This document shows, one piece after another, positions 20,267 to 30,382 of a stretch of 64,000 bases of DNA. The position numbers and the translations under genes are program-made. The notes beneath the pieces are model-generated. The model ran no database searches, was not told the origin of the DNA, and worked only from the letters and a program-made list of their open reading frames with translations. Every line of letters begins with the position of its first letter. Position 1 is the stretch's first letter. Source of the stretch: Novosphingobium sp. MD-1 (GTDB taxonomy: Bacteria; Pseudomonadota; Alphaproteobacteria; Sphingomonadales; Sphingomonadaceae); contig NZ_BBXA01000020.1 in NCBI RefSeq assembly GCF_001014975.1, forward strand, positions 186,001 through 250,000, written 5' to 3'.

Positions 20267-20677
20267 GTGAGCAACCGCCATCGCCTGACCTTCACCGCCG
20301 CGCCGCAGCACATCGACGAACTGGGCCACGTCAACAACGCGGTGTGGCTGCAGTGGGTTCAGGACATCGCGGTGGCGCACTGGGAAGCGGTAGCCGCGCC
20401 CGCACACCAGGCCGCCTATGTCTGGGTCGTGACCCGGCACGAGATCGATTATCGCGGCAATATCGGCGCGGGCGAAAGCGTGACGGCGGAAACCTTCATT
20501 CCCGAAGGCCCCACCGGCGCGCGGTTCGACCGGCGCGTGGACTTCACCAATGCCGCCGGCAAGGTGATCGTCAGCGCGCGCACCACCTGGGCGCTGCTCG
20601 ACCGCGCCTCGGGCCGCCTGCTGCGCGTGCCGCGCGACGTCGCCGCGCCGTTCCTGCCGGAGGGTGCAAACCCCTGA
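20267..20677 (+). CDS. acyl-CoA thioesterase (4HBT hot-dog family)
   Basis: A small hot-dog thioesterase of 136 residues that should hydrolyse an acyl-CoA or acyl-ACP. The signature HIDELGHVNNAVWLQW (residues about 17-32) contains the catalytic Asp/Glu and the HVNN turn of the YbgC/FcbC-type enzymes. It starts with GTG at 20267, 10 bases after the oligopeptidase B stop, so it is probably read from the same transcript; the functional link is not obvious. Substrate unknown. Confidence 0.87.
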   Translation: MSNRHRLTFTAAPQHIDELGHVNNAVWLQWVQDIAVAHWEAVAAPAHQAAYVWVVTRHEIDYRGNIGAGESVTAETFIPEGPTGARFDRRVDFTNAAGKVIVSARTTWALLDRASGRLLRVPRDVAAPFLPEGANP

Positions 20678-20813
20678 ACCGCATGGGAACCGTGCCCTGA
20701 TTGCGCTTGCAATCCGGCCCTTGGCACCCCATATCCAACCCATCGCCCATTATCGTCTTGCACGTGGGTGTCTGAGAGACCGTCGCGCTCCCGCATTAGG
20801 CCGGAGCATGTCG

Positions 20814-21011
20814 ATGGACCTGAATCATCTTCTTTATCACCACCAGCTCTCGATCATGCGGGCGGCATCGCTGCCCGCTGCTTCCAGGGCCGGCGCCTGC
20901 AGGCTGGTGAAGCACTATCAGACACGGATCGACCGGCTGCGCCACCAGATGGGTGTCTCTTCCTATCCCGACTGGTGCGGCGGCGCCGTCCCGGCGGGCG
21001 CGGTATCATGA
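20814..21011 (+). CDS. small hypothetical protein A of a three-gene operon
   Basis: A 65-residue protein that starts MDLNHLLYHHQLSIMRA and continues with a helical segment (CRLVKHYQTRIDRLRHQMG). I recognise the MDLN-H-LLYxHQ opening as typical of small uncharacterised sphingomonad proteins, but know no function. GGAG lies 7 bases before the ATG at 20814; an ATG at 20808 would add two residues but sits too close to that site. Its stop overlaps the start of the next gene (ATGA at 21008-21011). No signal peptide or membrane helix is visible; two Cys are present. The 136 bases upstream hold no recognisable gene. Confidence 0.7.
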   Translation: MDLNHLLYHHQLSIMRAASLPAASRAGACRLVKHYQTRIDRLRHQMGVSSYPDWCGGAVPAGAVS

Positions 21012-21289
21012 GGGCCACGCGCGGAACGGGCCGCGCTAGTGCCGTTGCGCACGGTAGCAGCGGCATAAGTGACCCCCAGGCCCTCAAGCGGCGTGCCGAA
21101 GCATTCAACCTGGCCTTCGTGCTGCTGGGCGGACGCCGCGCGGCCAACGGCTTCCTGGATTCCGTGCATCCGGGCATGATCGACGTTCCCCGCCAGCGCG
21201 TCGGCGCGTCGGAGCTAGGCCTGATAGAGGTCGTCCGGGTGCTTCGCCGCCAGGCCTTGCGCGCCGCCCCATTGGAGATTCAACCATGA
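21008..21289 (+). CDS. small hypothetical protein B, weakly like the DUF2384 (MbcA/ParS/Xre) antitoxin domain
   Basis: A 93-residue protein, coupled to its neighbours by ATGA overlaps at both ends (21008-21011 and 21286-21289). Residues about 35-80 read LLGGRRAANGFLDSVHPGM and then SELGLIEVVRVLRRQ. This resembles the toxin-binding DUF2384 domain pattern (helix, G-x-x-x-A-x-x-[WF]-L, small turn, C-terminal helix), but the similarity is by eye and weak. No RES-type toxin is next to it, which argues against a classical toxin-antitoxin pair. The N-terminal 20 residues are low complexity (Arg/Gly/Ser/Ala). Confidence 0.65.
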   Translation: MRATRGTGRASAVAHGSSGISDPQALKRRAEAFNLAFVLLGGRRAANGFLDSVHPGMIDVPRQRVGASELGLIEVVRVLRRQALRAAPLEIQP

Positions 21290-21588
21290 CCAAGACCCCC
21301 ACGGCGTCCAGAAAGCGTGCGCCCGCAAAATCCTGGACGGAACCGGTCGAAACCAGAGTCACGCGGGCGATGAACCTGAACCTGGCCGAACAGGACGTGA
21401 TCGACCGGTGCCACCGCGAGGCGATCGCGATCAGCGCCATCGAAACGCTCCTGTCGGGTGGAACGCACCTGGTCTGCGTCACCATCGAAGGAGCCGACGA
21501 GGCGCGCCACCTGTTCAGGCAGGACGTCAATCTCGGGCCTGTCCGCCGGGCCTCGTTCCAGCGGGTCGATACACCCCGCTTGCGGTAA
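21286..21588 (+). CDS. small hypothetical protein C of the three-gene operon
   Basis: A 100-residue protein with no family I recognise. The N-terminus is basic (TKTPTASRKRAPAKSW); the core (about 20-85) looks like a mixed alpha/beta fold with AEQDVIDRCHREAIAISAIE and then LVCVTIEGADEARHLFRQD; the tail is basic. A start codon overlapping the stop of gene B (ATGA) and normal codon use support it as real. A GTCCGG/CCGGAC hairpin (21589-21606) directly follows its stop and may end the transcript. The basic ends could mean nucleic-acid contact, which is only inference. Confidence 0.65.
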   Translation: MTKTPTASRKRAPAKSWTEPVETRVTRAMNLNLAEQDVIDRCHREAIAISAIETLLSGGTHLVCVTIEGADEARHLFRQDVNLGPVRRASFQRVDTPRLR

Positions 21589-21626
21589 GTCCGGCCGCCC
21601 CCGGACAAGAGAACGCCCCGGGCTGC

Positions 21627-23336
21627 CTAGATCGACACCGCCTGCGTCAGCGGCTCGACCGGCTCGCCAGCCAGCAGATCGCGCACCGTGCGGTTGCGGC
21701 CGCTGCGCTTGGCTTCATAGAGCAGGCGGTCGCAGTGGGCATAGAGGCTGTCGAACGCCGCCAGGTCGGGGTTGTCGCCATCGTATTCGATCAGCCCCAT
21801 GCTGGCGGTGACGATGCGGTCCAGCCCGGCCACCTCGGCCGCGACGCGCGCGGTGATCGCCCGGCGCGCGCGTTCGGCGCGTTCAGCGGCGAAGGGCCCC
21901 CGCAGCAGCAGCATGAACTCCTCGCCCCCCATGCGGATCGCGTGGGTATCGCGATCCCCGGCGATCGCGCGCGCGGTGGCCTTTAGCACCGCATCGCCCG
22001 TCGCATGGCCGTGGGTATCGTTGACGTCCTTGAAGTGATCGAGATCGATCACCGCCATGGTGCGAAAACCGCCTGACAGCAGTTCATCGAACCGACGCTC
22101 GATCGACAAGCGGTTGTTGAGCCCGGTCAGCGGATCGCGCCCGACGATGCCTTCCATTTCCTCGGCGCGGGTCATCGCTGAATCGCGCTCCTGCCGCAGC
22201 AGGATGAAGCGGCCGACGATGCCCACCGCCGTCACGATCACCTCGATCGCCAGCGCGAAGGAATAGAGCACCGATACATCGGGCGTGGCCGAACCGGGCA
22301 GGACATAGGTCACGATGCGCAGCAGGCCCACGCCCATCGCCGGTGTCCAGCCCAGCAGCGGATAGATCACCATCCGGCTGCCCTTGCGCCAGGCGTCGTA
22401 CAGCGCCAGCGAGACGAGCCCGAGCGGAAACAGCATGTTGAGGTGGACCAGCGTGGTGGACCACACACGCAGGAACGGCGCCTGCGAGGTCGTGATCAGC
22501 CCCACCACAGCCACTACCACCGCCGCCTGCCGCATGAAGGCGCGCAGGCGCGGGTCGAGGCATTCCGGCTCCAGGAAATTCGCCGCGAACATCATCGCCG
22601 CCGCCGCCATCGCGGCGTAGCAGATGTTGGATATGATCGCTTCGGCCGGATCGTGGATGGTCATGACCAGGTGGATGAAGCCGGTACCGATCGCGGTCTG
22701 CGCCAGCATGGCCACCACCATCACGAGATGCCAGACCACGAACCGTTCCGGCAGCACGCTGTAGAACGCCACGTTGAGCAGCAACGGGACCACCAGCATC
22801 CCGCAGACGATGCCCAGCGCCGCCACGCGCCACAAGGGCCAGCCGGTGCCTTCGGGCGCGCTGTCCAACCCGGCTTCGGCGAAGATCGCCTTCACCCACG
22901 GGCGGTCGATCCGCACGACCACCTCGCGCGTGCGGGCCGTCACGTCGGGAAGCGCCATGCTCATCAGCGGCGCGGCTTCCAGATGGTGCGCCTCGGGCAG
23001 TGTGTAATCGATCGTCCGGCGCGCGCCATCGTCATCGATCGCGGTGATCGCGATCTTCTCGAACCGCACCGCATGGGTCACGAAACTGCGCGGCAGTTCG
23101 TCCTCGCTCTCGGGCAAGGTGAAGCGCAGGAAGGTGGAATCGGCGGCGATGTCCCAGCCGCCCGGATTGCACGACCAGCGGGCGGCGCGCGCCGCCACGG
23201 CGTCATAGCTTTCGCCGATCGCGGCGGCGGCATGGCACAGCCGCGCGCCCTCGACCGGCGCGGCAAGTGCCACGGCCGGCACAAGCCAGCCCAGCAACGC
23301 TGCCAGCAGCACAAGGATCTTGCGGCCCGGGACCAT
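21627..23336 (-). CDS. membrane-bound diguanylate cyclase (7TM-DISM plus GGDEF)
   Basis: A 569-residue enzyme that should make cyclic di-GMP. Residues 1-25 are a signal peptide, about 26-180 an extracytoplasmic beta-rich domain (7TMR-DISMED-like) with two Cys, and about 190-385 seven hydrophobic helices. The GGDEF domain (about 400-550) has DPLTGLNNR, the metal-binding DLDHFKDVND and the intact active-site loop RMGGEEF. At the usual spacing before that loop I see D-R-D-T instead of RxxD, so product inhibition through the I-site is probably missing. It is a single-gene unit, convergent with the small-gene operon. Confidence 0.92.
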   Translation of the reverse strand: MVPGRKILVLLAALLGWLVPAVALAAPVEGARLCHAAAAIGESYDAVAARAARWSCNPGGWDIAADSTFLRFTLPESEDELPRSFVTHAVRFEKIAITAIDDDGARRTIDYTLPEAHHLEAAPLMSMALPDVTARTREVVVRIDRPWVKAIFAEAGLDSAPEGTGWPLWRVAALGIVCGMLVVPLLLNVAFYSVLPERFVVWHLVMVVAMLAQTAIGTGFIHLVMTIHDPAEAIISNICYAAMAAAAMMFAANFLEPECLDPRLRAFMRQAAVVVAVVGLITTSQAPFLRVWSTTLVHLNMLFPLGLVSLALYDAWRKGSRMVIYPLLGWTPAMGVGLLRIVTYVLPGSATPDVSVLYSFALAIEVIVTAVGIVGRFILLRQERDSAMTRAEEMEGIVGRDPLTGLNNRLSIERRFDELLSGGFRTMAVIDLDHFKDVNDTHGHATGDAVLKATARAIAGDRDTHAIRMGGEEFMLLLRGPFAAERAERARRAITARVAAEVAGLDRIVTASMGLIEYDGDNPDLAAFDSLYAHCDRLLYEAKRSGRNRTVRDLLAGEPVEPLTQAVSI

Positions 23337-23375
23337 CCCCGAAGCCTAAGCCCATGACGTTATAAGGGCGTTAAC

Positions 23376-24491
23376 TCAGTGAAGAATTTCGGCGGAAGAC
23401 ACGAATTCGTAACCCAGTTCGCGCGCCACGGCCTCGAACGTGACCTTGCCGGCATGGACGTTCAGCCCGGCGGCAAGGTGGGGATCGGCGCGCAGCGCCG
23501 CGCGCCAGCCCAGATCGGCGATGCGCAGCGCATGGGGCAGGGTCACGTTGTTCAGCGCATAGGTGCTGGTCCGCGCCACCGCGCCAGGCATGTTGGCCAC
23601 GCAATAGTGGACGATGCCATCGACCAGATAGGTCGGCTCGGCATGGGTCGTGGCATGGCTGGTCTCGAAGCAACCGCCCTGGTCGATCGCCACGTCCACC
23701 AGCACCGCGCCGGGCTTCATTGTGCCGAGCATGGCGCGCGTCACCAGCTTGGGCGCAGCCGCGCCGGGGATCAGCACCGCGCCGATCACGAGGTCGGCCT
23801 CGGCCACGCTCTCGGCAAGGTTGGCCGTGTTGGAAAAGCGGGTCTTGGCCCGGCTTTCGAAATGGATGCCCAGCCGTTCGAGCACTTCGGGATCGCGATC
23901 GAGAATGGTCACGTCCGCGCCCAGCCCCACCGCCATCTGCGCCGCGTTGAAGCCGACCACGCCGCCGCCGATCACCGCGACCTTGCCCGGCATCACCCCC
24001 GGCACGCCGCCCAGCAGCACACCGCGCCCGCCATGCGCCTTTTCCAGCGCGGTGGCGCCGGCCTGGATCGACATGCGCCCGGCCACCTGGCTCATCGGCT
24101 TGAGCAGCGGCAGCGTGTTGCCGGCGCCGGTCACCGTCTCGTAGGCGATCGCGGTCACGCCCGAGCGCACGAGATCGGCGGTCTGTTCGGGATCGGGGGC
24201 AAGGTGCAGATAGGTGTAGAGGATCTGGCCTTCGCGCAGCATCGCGCGTTCGATCGCCTGCGGTTCCTTTACCTTCACGATCATTTCGCAGCCGTCGAAC
24301 ACCGCGCGGGCATCGGGCTGGATCACCGCGCCGGCCGCCTCGTAGTCGCGGTCGGTGGCGCCGATGCCCAGGCCCGCGCCCTGTTCCACCCACACCTCAT
24401 GGCCATGGGCGGCAAGTTCGCGCACGCTCTCGGGCGTCAGGCCGACACGGTATTCATGATTCTTGATTTCGCGGACGGTACCTACGCGCAT
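23376..24491 (-). CDS. ald: alanine dehydrogenase
   Basis: An NAD-dependent enzyme of 371 residues, the normal length, that interconverts alanine and pyruvate plus ammonia. The N-terminus [20 protein letters not shown] is characteristic, and the NAD fold carries [20 protein letters not shown]. The substrate-binding Lys/His region is in KVKEPQ and TYLHLAPD. I chose the ATG at 24491; the frame continues upstream but without similarity. Divergent from an Lrp-type regulator 137 bases away, the usual arrangement for ald and its activator AldR/Lrp. Confidence 0.95.
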   Translation of the reverse strand: MRVGTVREIKNHEYRVGLTPESVRELAAHGHEVWVEQGAGLGIGATDRDYEAAGAVIQPDARAVFDGCEMIVKVKEPQAIERAMLREGQILYTYLHLAPDPEQTADLVRSGVTAIAYETVTGAGNTLPLLKPMSQVAGRMSIQAGATALEKAHGGRGVLLGGVPGVMPGKVAVIGGGVVGFNAAQMAVGLGADVTILDRDPEVLERLGIHFESRAKTRFSNTANLAESVAEADLVIGAVLIPGAAAPKLVTRAMLGTMKPGAVLVDVAIDQGGCFETSHATTHAEPTYLVDGIVHYCVANMPGAVARTSTYALNNVTLPHALRIADLGWRAALRADPHLAAGLNVHAGKVTFEAVARELGYEFVSSAEILH

Positions 24492-24628
24492 CGGAGTTCT
24501 CCCGCAGGGTCGAAAGTCCTGCAAAGACTACGCCGGAATGCGTAGAAAGTTTCACCAGAATGTATCTTCCGAACCATTCGCGATAATGATATTTCCCGAT
24601 TTATAACCCTTGCGCGGGAAATTTTCGC

Positions 24629-25090
24629 ATGGATCGAGCGGACGTCGCCTTGATTGAAGCGCTGCAGCGCGATTCGTCGCGATCCATCGCGGAGCTTGCG
24701 GAGGTGACCGCGCTTTCGCCTTCCGCCTGTCATAGGCGCATTCACGCGCTGCAGGCGCAGGGGATCATCGCCGGCTACAGCGCGCGCATCGATCCGGCCC
24801 GGCTGGGACTGACCATGCTCGTCTTCGTCGAGATCACGCTGACCAGCCAGAGCCGCGAGGCGATGGACCGCTTCGAACGGGCGGTGGGCGATTTCGACGA
24901 CATTCTGGAATGCCACCTGATGTCGGGATCGGCCGATTACCTGCTGCGCGTCGCCGCCGCCGATCTCGCCCAGTACGACCGCATCCATCGCGATTGCCTG
25001 GCCCGGCTGCCCGGCGTTTCCGCGATGCGGTCCAGCTTTTCGCTGCGGCAGATCAAGCGCTTTGCGGGCTATCCGGTTCCGCATCGCTGA
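24629..25090 (+). CDS. Lrp/AsnC-family transcriptional regulator (putative ald regulator)
   Basis: A 153-residue regulator. The N-terminal winged helix-turn-helix (about 3-60) contains SIAELAEVTALSPSACHRRI, and the C-terminal RAM ligand domain (about 65-145) contains LVFVEITLTSQS and YLLRVAAADLAQYD. Divergent from alanine dehydrogenase, it probably responds to alanine and controls ald, as AldR does elsewhere (inference from position). The 137-base intergenic region is AT-richer than its surroundings and should contain the operator; I could not fix one site. Its 3' end overlaps the convergent small gene by 38 bases. Confidence 0.9.
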   Translation: MDRADVALIEALQRDSSRSIAELAEVTALSPSACHRRIHALQAQGIIAGYSARIDPARLGLTMLVFVEITLTSQSREAMDRFERAVGDFDDILECHLMSGSADYLLRVAAADLAQYDRIHRDCLARLPGVSAMRSSFSLRQIKRFAGYPVPHR

Positions 25091-25478
25091 CATCGGCCGG
25101 CGGCGAGACCTTGCGGCCCCGCTTCTTGCGGCCGCTGTCGACCAGCACCAGCGAGCTGCCCGGCTCGTTCATCCCGTGTTCTTCGCGCAACTGCAGCTTG
25201 AACGCATCGACCGCCGCTTCATCGGGCAGATGCGCCACCGGATAGCGGGCGACGATATAGTCGTCCTCGCGATCCAGCACGGTGATGAAGCGCGCCGCGC
25301 TTTCCGCCAGCCGCGTGACGTTGAAGCCACCGGCCAGGAACCAGTTCAGGCGGTTCCAGCTGGTGATCGGCCGATAGCAATGCCGGCACAGGCTGCTGAC
25401 CGAACCGTCGGGCTCGCGATGACGCTTGCGTTCGGGTTGGTGAACGCGGGTGAACCAGCACTGGGTCAGAGCTTCCAT
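25053..25478 (-). CDS. hypothetical protein with one CxxC pair
   Basis: A 141-residue protein I cannot name. It begins MEALTQCWFTRVHQPE, has a Cys pair in SSLCRHCYRPITSW that could be half of a zinc site, a middle segment with SAARFITVLDREDDYIVARYP, and a basic tail (GRKKRGRKVSPP). I chose the ATG at 25478 because the preceding in-frame stretch is unlike the rest. The final 38 bases overlap the end of the Lrp-type gene on the other strand. The sequence looks like a real gene by codon use, but its role is open. Confidence 0.6.
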   Translation of the reverse strand: MEALTQCWFTRVHQPERKRHREPDGSVSSLCRHCYRPITSWNRLNWFLAGGFNVTRLAESAARFITVLDREDDYIVARYPVAHLPDEAAVDAFKLQLREEHGMNEPGSSLVLVDSGRKKRGRKVSPPADVSDAEPDSPQSA

Positions 25479-25646
25479 GACAACCACTCGCCTTTCGACG
25501 ACGTGCGTTATCCCTTGCGACCGCCCCCCAACGACCAACGGACTTCGCCGCACTGATAGGGGTTAATACGCGGAAACCTTTAAGACTCGCTTAAGTGCGG
25601 GCAGTCGCGGTCAGACCCCGGCGCCAATACCGGGAACTTGATAACG

Positions 25647-25731
25647 TCGTCATTGCGAGCGTTAGCGAAGCAATCCAGGGTGTCGGGTGCGGCTCTGGAT
25701 TGCCACGGGGCTTCGCCCCTCGCAATGACGA
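25647..25731. repeat. 85-bp palindromic extragenic element
   Basis: TCGTCATTGCGAG (25647-25659) is mirrored exactly by CTCGCAATGACGA (25719-25731). Inside, CAATCCAG (25671-25678) pairs with CTGGATTG (25695-25702), and GGGGC/GCCCC (25707-25719) forms a small hairpin. 'CATTGCGAG...AGCGAAGCAATCCAG' elements are known as dispersed palindromic repeats in many proteobacterial genomes. It lies downstream of ftsK and may be a non-autonomous mobile repeat. Confidence 0.8.
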
Positions 25732-25753
25732 TGGCGGAAAATAAAGGCCGGTC

Positions 25754-28138
<2,385 letters not shown>

Positions 28139-28222
28139 GATGACCCTTGTCCCTTTCGCCCCATCATGCGCCGGAAGGGGAGTCACCGTCAAGAATCCAA
28201 GGGAATCCAGCGAGTCCCACGA

Positions 28223-28756
28223 TCACGAAAGGCCGTCGATGGCGGCCCAGCCGTGGCTGCGCAAACGCCGCGCCCGCCGCCGGTTCATCCCGCCAAGCGC
28301 GATCACCGGCACGGCCGACAGCGCCGCGAGCAAGCGGAACCGGACCGGTCCCAGCACGCGCGCGCCGGGGTGGCTGCGCGTCGCGAACACGGGAGAGAGC
28401 AAGACCGCATCCGCCCCGGCGCGGGCCGCATCGCGCAGTTCCGCCAGATCATGCGCGGTCGCCAGCCGCAGGCCGCTGGTGCGCCGGCCCAGCCGCGCCG
28501 ACGCGCCATAGACCCCGTCCGCGCCCCATGCCCGCGCCTCCACCGCCGCGCCCGAGAGGAGAATGGAGTGGCCGTGCCGCCGGCAAAGCCGCCGCAACGC
28601 CCCGAATCGCACCCGGCGCGCGGCCGGTGCAAGGTGGTAGTGCCGGAACACCAGCCCGCTTCCGCGTGGCAGGCGGCCCAGCGCGCGTTCCAGCGTGGCA
28701 TCGTTGCGCGCATCGCTGAGGAGGAGGATCCGGGGGACGGGGTAGCGCTTCGCCAT
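28223..28756 (-). CDS. ThiE/TenI-like TIM-barrel protein
   Basis: A 177-residue protein of the thiamine phosphate synthase / TenI superfamily. The typical C-terminal block VPVIALGGMNRRRAR matches the phosphate-binding loop, and ADAVLLSPVFATRSHPGAR matches the diphosphate-binding loop of ThiE. The HMP-binding parts are poorly conserved (ADGVYGASA where ThiE has GVHLGQ), and the protein is shorter than ThiE (about 210). It may be a TenI-like or degenerate member rather than a true synthase. It is divergent from yggS with only 22 bases between start codons. No other thi gene is nearby. Confidence 0.7.
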   Translation of the reverse strand: MAKRYPVPRILLLSDARNDATLERALGRLPRGSGLVFRHYHLAPAARRVRFGALRRLCRRHGHSILLSGAAVEARAWGADGVYGASARLGRRTSGLRLATAHDLAELRDAARAGADAVLLSPVFATRSHPGARVLGPVRFRLLAALSAVPVIALGGMNRRRARRLRSHGWAAIDGLS

Positions 28757-28778
28757 GCGCGCGCTATAGCACCGCGCC

Positions 28779-29438
28779 ATGAGCCAGCCAGCCACTCCGC
28801 TTGAAGACATCCGCGCCCGCATCGCCCAGGCCGAACGAATCGCCGGGCGCCCAGCGGGCGGGGTCACGCTCGTCGCCATTTCCAAGACCAAGCCGGCCGA
28901 GGCGATCCTGCCGCTGATCGCGCAGGGACAGACCGTGTTCGGCGAAAACCGGGTGCAGGAAGCGCAGGCCAAGTGGCCCGCGCTCCGCGAGGCGCATCCC
29001 GCAATCGCGCTGCATCTTGTGGGCCAGCTTCAGTCGAACAAGGCCGAGGACGCGGTGCGGCTGTTCGACTGCATCCATTCGCTCGACCGGCCAAGCCTCG
29101 TCTCCGCGCTGGCCCGGGCGATGGACAAGGTCGGCCGGCGGCTGCCCTGCTTCGTGCAGGTCAACATCGGGGAAGAGGAACAGAAGGGCGGATGCGCGAT
29201 CGCGGACCTGCCGGCGCTGCTGACGGAGGCACGGGCCGCCGATCTGCCACTGGCGGGGCTGATGTGCGTGCCGCCGGCCGGGATCGAGCCCGCGCCGTTC
29301 TTCGCGCTGCTCGACAAACTGGCGGACGACAACGGCCTTCCCGGCCGCTCGATGGGCATGAGCGACGATTTCGAGACCGCGATTATGCTGGGCGCGACGC
29401 ACGTGCGCATCGGGAGCGCGCTGTTCGGCGCGCGATAG
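28779..29438 (+). CDS. yggS: YggS/PLPBP family pyridoxal-phosphate homeostasis protein
   Basis: A 219-residue TIM-barrel protein that binds pyridoxal phosphate and keeps free PLP in balance; it has no known catalytic reaction. The cofactor lysine lies in VAISKTKPAEAI (residue about 32). Other family blocks are GENRVQEAQAKW, LHLVGQLQSNK, FVQVNIGEEEQKGG and the C-terminal MGMSDDFETAIMLGATHVRIGSALFG that binds the phosphate. The gene is monocistronic; a hairpin lies after its stop. Confidence 0.95.
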   Translation: MSQPATPLEDIRARIAQAERIAGRPAGGVTLVAISKTKPAEAILPLIAQGQTVFGENRVQEAQAKWPALREAHPAIALHLVGQLQSNKAEDAVRLFDCIHSLDRPSLVSALARAMDKVGRRLPCFVQVNIGEEEQKGGCAIADLPALLTEARAADLPLAGLMCVPPAGIEPAPFFALLDKLADDNGLPGRSMGMSDDFETAIMLGATHVRIGSALFGAR

Positions 29439-29441
29439 GGC

Positions 29442-29469
29442 GGCCCTCCCCGCGTGGGCGGGAAGGGCC
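29442..29469. terminator. convergent hairpin between yggS and the DUF4136 gene
   Basis: GGCCCTCCCCGC (29442-29453) and GCGGGAAGGGCC (29458-29469) form a 12-bp stem with one mismatch and a 4-base loop between two convergent stop codons. Neither side carries a clear T-run, so termination strength is uncertain. Confidence 0.5.
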
Positions 29470-29475
29470 GGCCGG

Positions 29476-30192
29476 TTACTTGACCTGCTTGACCGTCTTC
29501 TTCTCGGGCGCGACCGAGATGCGCAGCGTTTCGCCGTTGTGGCCGGGGAAATCGGTGAACATCGCTTCGACCAGGTTCGGCACCAGATAGGGCAGACGGT
29601 TCGATTGCGAGGCCGCCTCGGCCTTGCCCTCGAACAGGCGCTTGCCATCGGCGCGGCTGTCGATCTTGAGGTCGATCCCGCTGGTATAGACGGTCACCAC
29701 ATCGACCGAGTTGTAGCCGCCGCCCCAGAAGAACGGATCGTACCAGCCGTAACCCCAGCCGCGACGACCATAGAAACCGCCGCCACCGTAAAAGCCGCCA
29801 CGGCCCCAGAAGCCCGGGCCATAGCCGCCGTACCACGGCCCCCAGAACGGATCCGGGCCGACGCCGGTGGTGCGCACGCGATCGCGCCCCTGGTCGACGC
29901 CATAGTCGAAGTGGACGATCAGGTCGGCATTGTCGGGGCTGGCGGCAGGCACGTAGCCCACCTTCTGCAACTGCGCCGCGACCAGCGAGGCGTATTGCGA
30001 AAACTCCAGACCGCCCTGGTTGCGCGGGTTTTCGGCAACGATCGCGAACGTCTGTCCGGCCGGGGCGGGCAACTGGCTCTGGAAACGGGAGACCTTGGCG
30101 TCAAAGGTCGATGCGCAGCCTCCCAGACTGGCGAGAAGCAGCGGCACGGCAACCAAGGCAAGTCCGCGATTCCGCTTGGTATTCTTGTTCAT
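29476..30192 (-). CDS. DUF4136 lipoprotein with Gly/Tyr/Trp/Phe-rich insert
   Basis: A 238-residue lipoprotein. The signal peptide ends in the lipobox LGGCAS (Cys 26), so it is anchored in the membrane facing the periplasm. The flanks match DUF4136 (SQYASLVAAQLQKVGYVPA, then ADLIVHFDYGV; GKRLFEGKAEAAS and LVPNLVEAMFTDFPG). Between them lies an unusual low-complexity insert rich in Gly, Trp, Tyr and Phe (about 115-160, such as FWGRGGFYGGGGFYGRR). The family is of unknown function; the insert might be flexible or self-associating. Confidence 0.85.
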   Translation of the reverse strand: MNKNTKRNRGLALVAVPLLLASLGGCASTFDAKVSRFQSQLPAPAGQTFAIVAENPRNQGGLEFSQYASLVAAQLQKVGYVPAASPDNADLIVHFDYGVDQGRDRVRTTGVGPDPFWGPWYGGYGPGFWGRGGFYGGGGFYGRRGWGYGWYDPFFWGGGYNSVDVVTVYTSGIDLKIDSRADGKRLFEGKAEAASQSNRLPYLVPNLVEAMFTDFPGHNGETLRISVAPEKKTVKQVK

Positions 30193-30339
30193 TCAACGCG
30201 ACTCCTGTGAGCGGCCCGGCTGCCCCGGTTCAGGCGGACGCACCTGTCTTAGCACGACATCCCGATAGCCGGGAGGTGCTGAATGCGCGTTGAATGGCGC
30301 CGAAACATTTCGTGACCGGCGGGAAACTTATGGTCCGAA

Positions 30340-30372
30340 CCGGGGGCTGTTCCACCACGGGACAGCCCCCGG
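30340..30372 (-). terminator. terminator of trpS/murJ operon
   Basis: CCGGGGGCTGT (30340-30350) and ACAGCCCCCGG (30362-30372) form an 11-bp perfect stem 11 bases after the trpS stop on the minus strand, followed by a weak T-containing tail (TTCGG). It probably ends the murJ-trpS transcript. Confidence 0.65.
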
Positions 30373-30382
30373 TCCGCACCCG

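Noticed and set aside
16233..20337. Long frames antisense to aminopeptidase P (plus) and to oligopeptidase B (minus)
   Set aside because: Both are mirror shadows of the two divergent peptidases, which have all catalytic residues.
21008..21588. Classical Xre/RES toxin-antitoxin pair
   Set aside because: The second small protein faintly resembles the antitoxin domain, but the third lacks RES toxin length and motifs, so I kept only a weak-similarity note.
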